From an uncultured Eudoraea sp. (GTDB taxonomy: Bacteria > Bacteroidota > Bacteroidia > Flavobacteriales > Flavobacteriaceae), in NCBI GenBank assembly GCA_905479615.1, contig CAJQNH010000177.1, positions 1-6,892 on the forward strand: a stretch of DNA of 6,892 nucleotides, in the 5' to 3' direction. How positions within the stretch are numbered: the stretch's first letter is position 1; each line of letters starts with the position of its first letter. The position numbers and the translations under genes were made by a program. The notes below the pieces were generated by a model. That model made no database searches. It was given only the letters and a program-made list of their open reading frames with translations, and was not told the origin of the DNA. Below, piece after piece: positions 5,628 to 6,892 of this stretch.

Positions 5628-6892
5628 ATGAAAATGAAAATTGTTATAGCGGCAATTGGCTCGGTCTTAATGCTAATTACCGGCTGCGATAACTCAGAAA
5701 AAAATACGGTTCTTTTCCAAAGTGTTCCTCCTCAAAATTCAGGACTGGATTTTACCAATCAATTGACGGAAAATGATTCTATAAATATCCTCGATAATGA
5801 ATTTGTCTACAACGGCTCCGGTATTGCACTGGGAGATCTGGATGGTGATGGTTTAGACGAAATTTTCCTTACAGGCAATCAGGTAGATAATAGCTTGTTC
5901 CTTAATAAAGGACAATTAAAATTTAGGGATGTCTCCCTAGAAGCTGGAATAAATAAACCAGATTCTCTGCTATGGTCTTCAGGGGTGTCTATTGTAGACA
6001 TTAACCTTGACGGGAAACAGGATATTTACGTTTGTAACACATTTTACAAAAACCCGGACAGAAGAAGGAACCTCTTATACATCAATCTTGGTAATAACGA
6101 GAGTGGTACTCCCCTATTTAAAGAAATGGCCGGGGATTACGGAATTGCAGACTCCACTTATTCTTCTCATGCACAATTTTTTGACTATGATAACGATGGC
6201 GACCTGGATCTTTTTATTGGAGTGAACAGGATTGAAGGAATAAACCCAAGTCAGTTTAGTCCGTTAGAAGACGACGGCACCTCCCTTAGTCGCGACAGGC
6301 TCTATAAAAATGACTGGAATGATAATATGGATCACCCGGTATTTAAAGATGTATCAGAAGAAGCCGGGATTCGCTTTCACGGATATAGTCATAGTACGCT
6401 AATTCACGATTTTAATGAAGATGGATGGATGGACATCTATGTGGCGAATGATTTCCTGAGTAATGATCTGATTTATATCAATAATCAGAATGGTACCTAC
6501 ACCAACAGGGCCGGGGATATATTTAAGCATTTTAGCCTTTCTTCAATGGGTAGCGATATTGCTGATGTGAACAATAACGGGCATATGGATATTTTTACTT
6601 CAGAAATGCAGCCTTATTACAACAAGCGAAAGAAGTTATTCCAGGGGCCCAGTAGTTATCAGAAAGAAATTTTTACTAAAAAATATAACTACGCATCCCA
6701 GTATACCAGAAATACACTACAATTAAATCTTGGTATAAATCCGGAAACCGGGCTACCAATATTTGGAGACACAGGTATGTTTGCCGGGATCCAGGAAACG
6801 GATTGGAGTTGGGCACCTCTTTTTGCCGATTACGACAATGACGGCTGGCAGGATCTTTTTATTACCAATGGATTTCCAAAAGATGTAACCGA
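5628..6892 (+). CDS. CRTAC1-like FG-GAP/VCBS-repeat lipoprotein (3' end missing)
   Basis: The frame is open from ATG 5628 to the window edge (421 complete codons, no stop), so only the N-terminal part is present. A type II signal peptide ends in the lipobox LITGC with the lipidated Cys at 20. Six Asp-rich FG-GAP/VCBS repeats are visible: GDLDGDGLDEIFL (69-81), VDINLDGKQDIYV (123-135), FDYDNDGDLDLFI (185-197), HDFNEDGWMDIYV (260-272), ADVNNNGHMDIFT (312-324) and ADYDNDGWQDLFI (400-412). Such repeats form calcium-binding blades of a beta-propeller. The SMGSDIADVNNNG segment (306-318) is typical of CRTAC1-like bacterial proteins. Flavobacterial relatives are usually much longer and often carry a C-terminal ASPIC/UnbV domain, which would lie beyond the window. 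A second in-frame ATG at 5634 would also work. The gene lies behind the SusCD pair but is separated from it by a terminator. Its role is unknown: ligand binding or assistance to the transporter at the cell surface is an inference. It should not be read as an RNA-binding or integrin gene. Confidence 0.9.
   Translation, partial: MKMKIVIAAIGSVLMLITGCDNSEKNTVLFQSVPPQNSGLDFTNQLTENDSINILDNEFVYNGSGIALGDLDGDGLDEIFLTGNQVDNSLFLNKGQLKFRDVSLEAGINKPDSLLWSSGVSIVDINLDGKQDIYVCNTFYKNPDRRRNLLYINLGNNESGTPLFKEMAGDYGIADSTYSSHAQFFDYDNDGDLDLFIGVNRIEGINPSQFSPLEDDGTSLSRDRLYKNDWNDNMDHPVFKDVSEEAGIRFHGYSHSTLIHDFNEDGWMDIYVANDFLSNDLIYINNQNGTYTNRAGDIFKHFSLSSMGSDIADVNNNGHMDIFTSEMQPYYNKRKKLFQGPSSYQKEIFTKKYNYASQYTRNTLQLNLGINPETGLPIFGDTGMFAGIQETDWSWAPLFADYDNDGWQDLFITNGFPKDVT

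Noticed and set aside
6007..6225. 72-codon + strand frame within the FG-GAP gene
   Set aside because: It is out of frame with the continuous lipoprotein/FG-GAP reading frame, which explains this DNA fully.

Overview
The window looks like part of a Bacteroidota chromosome, most likely a (possibly marine) member of the Flavobacteriaceae. The evidence is a SusC/SusD-type outer-membrane uptake pair, lipoprotein signals of the Bacteroidota kind, AT-rich intergenic DNA, starts without a Shine-Dalgarno sequence, and candidate promoters resembling the TTTG / TAnnTTTG pattern of this phylum. Genus and species cannot be read from the window.

Layout. Positions 1-367 hold no complete gene. They contain a strong perfect palindrome with a T-rich tail (66-108), probably the terminator of a gene lying to the left. 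An AT-rich regulatory stretch follows, and it includes a LacI/PurR-type operator-like palindrome (291-304) just upstream of the first gene. A SusC-family TonB-dependent transporter (368-3703, 1111 aa) is followed after a short gap by its SusD-family surface lipoprotein partner (start preferred at 3760, stop at 5520). A textbook intrinsic terminator (5543-5570) closes this two-gene unit. A candidate promoter (5571-5602) then precedes a third + strand gene, beginning at 5628 and cut by the window's right edge. It encodes a lipoprotein with at least six Asp-rich FG-GAP/VCBS (CRTAC1-like) repeats.

How they fit together. SusC and SusD should form the usual lidded-barrel complex: the lipoprotein captures a ligand at the cell surface and the TonB-dependent barrel imports it. 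The transporter has no N-terminal STN signalling domain, so control by a sigma/anti-sigma pair is not indicated. The operator-like palindrome suggests a LacI-family repressor instead. The third protein is probably a secreted or outer-membrane beta-propeller lipoprotein acting with the pair, but its function is unknown. No carbohydrate-active enzyme, sulfatase or peptidase lies in the window, so the substrate cannot be assigned. No mobile element, CRISPR array, tRNA or rRNA was seen.
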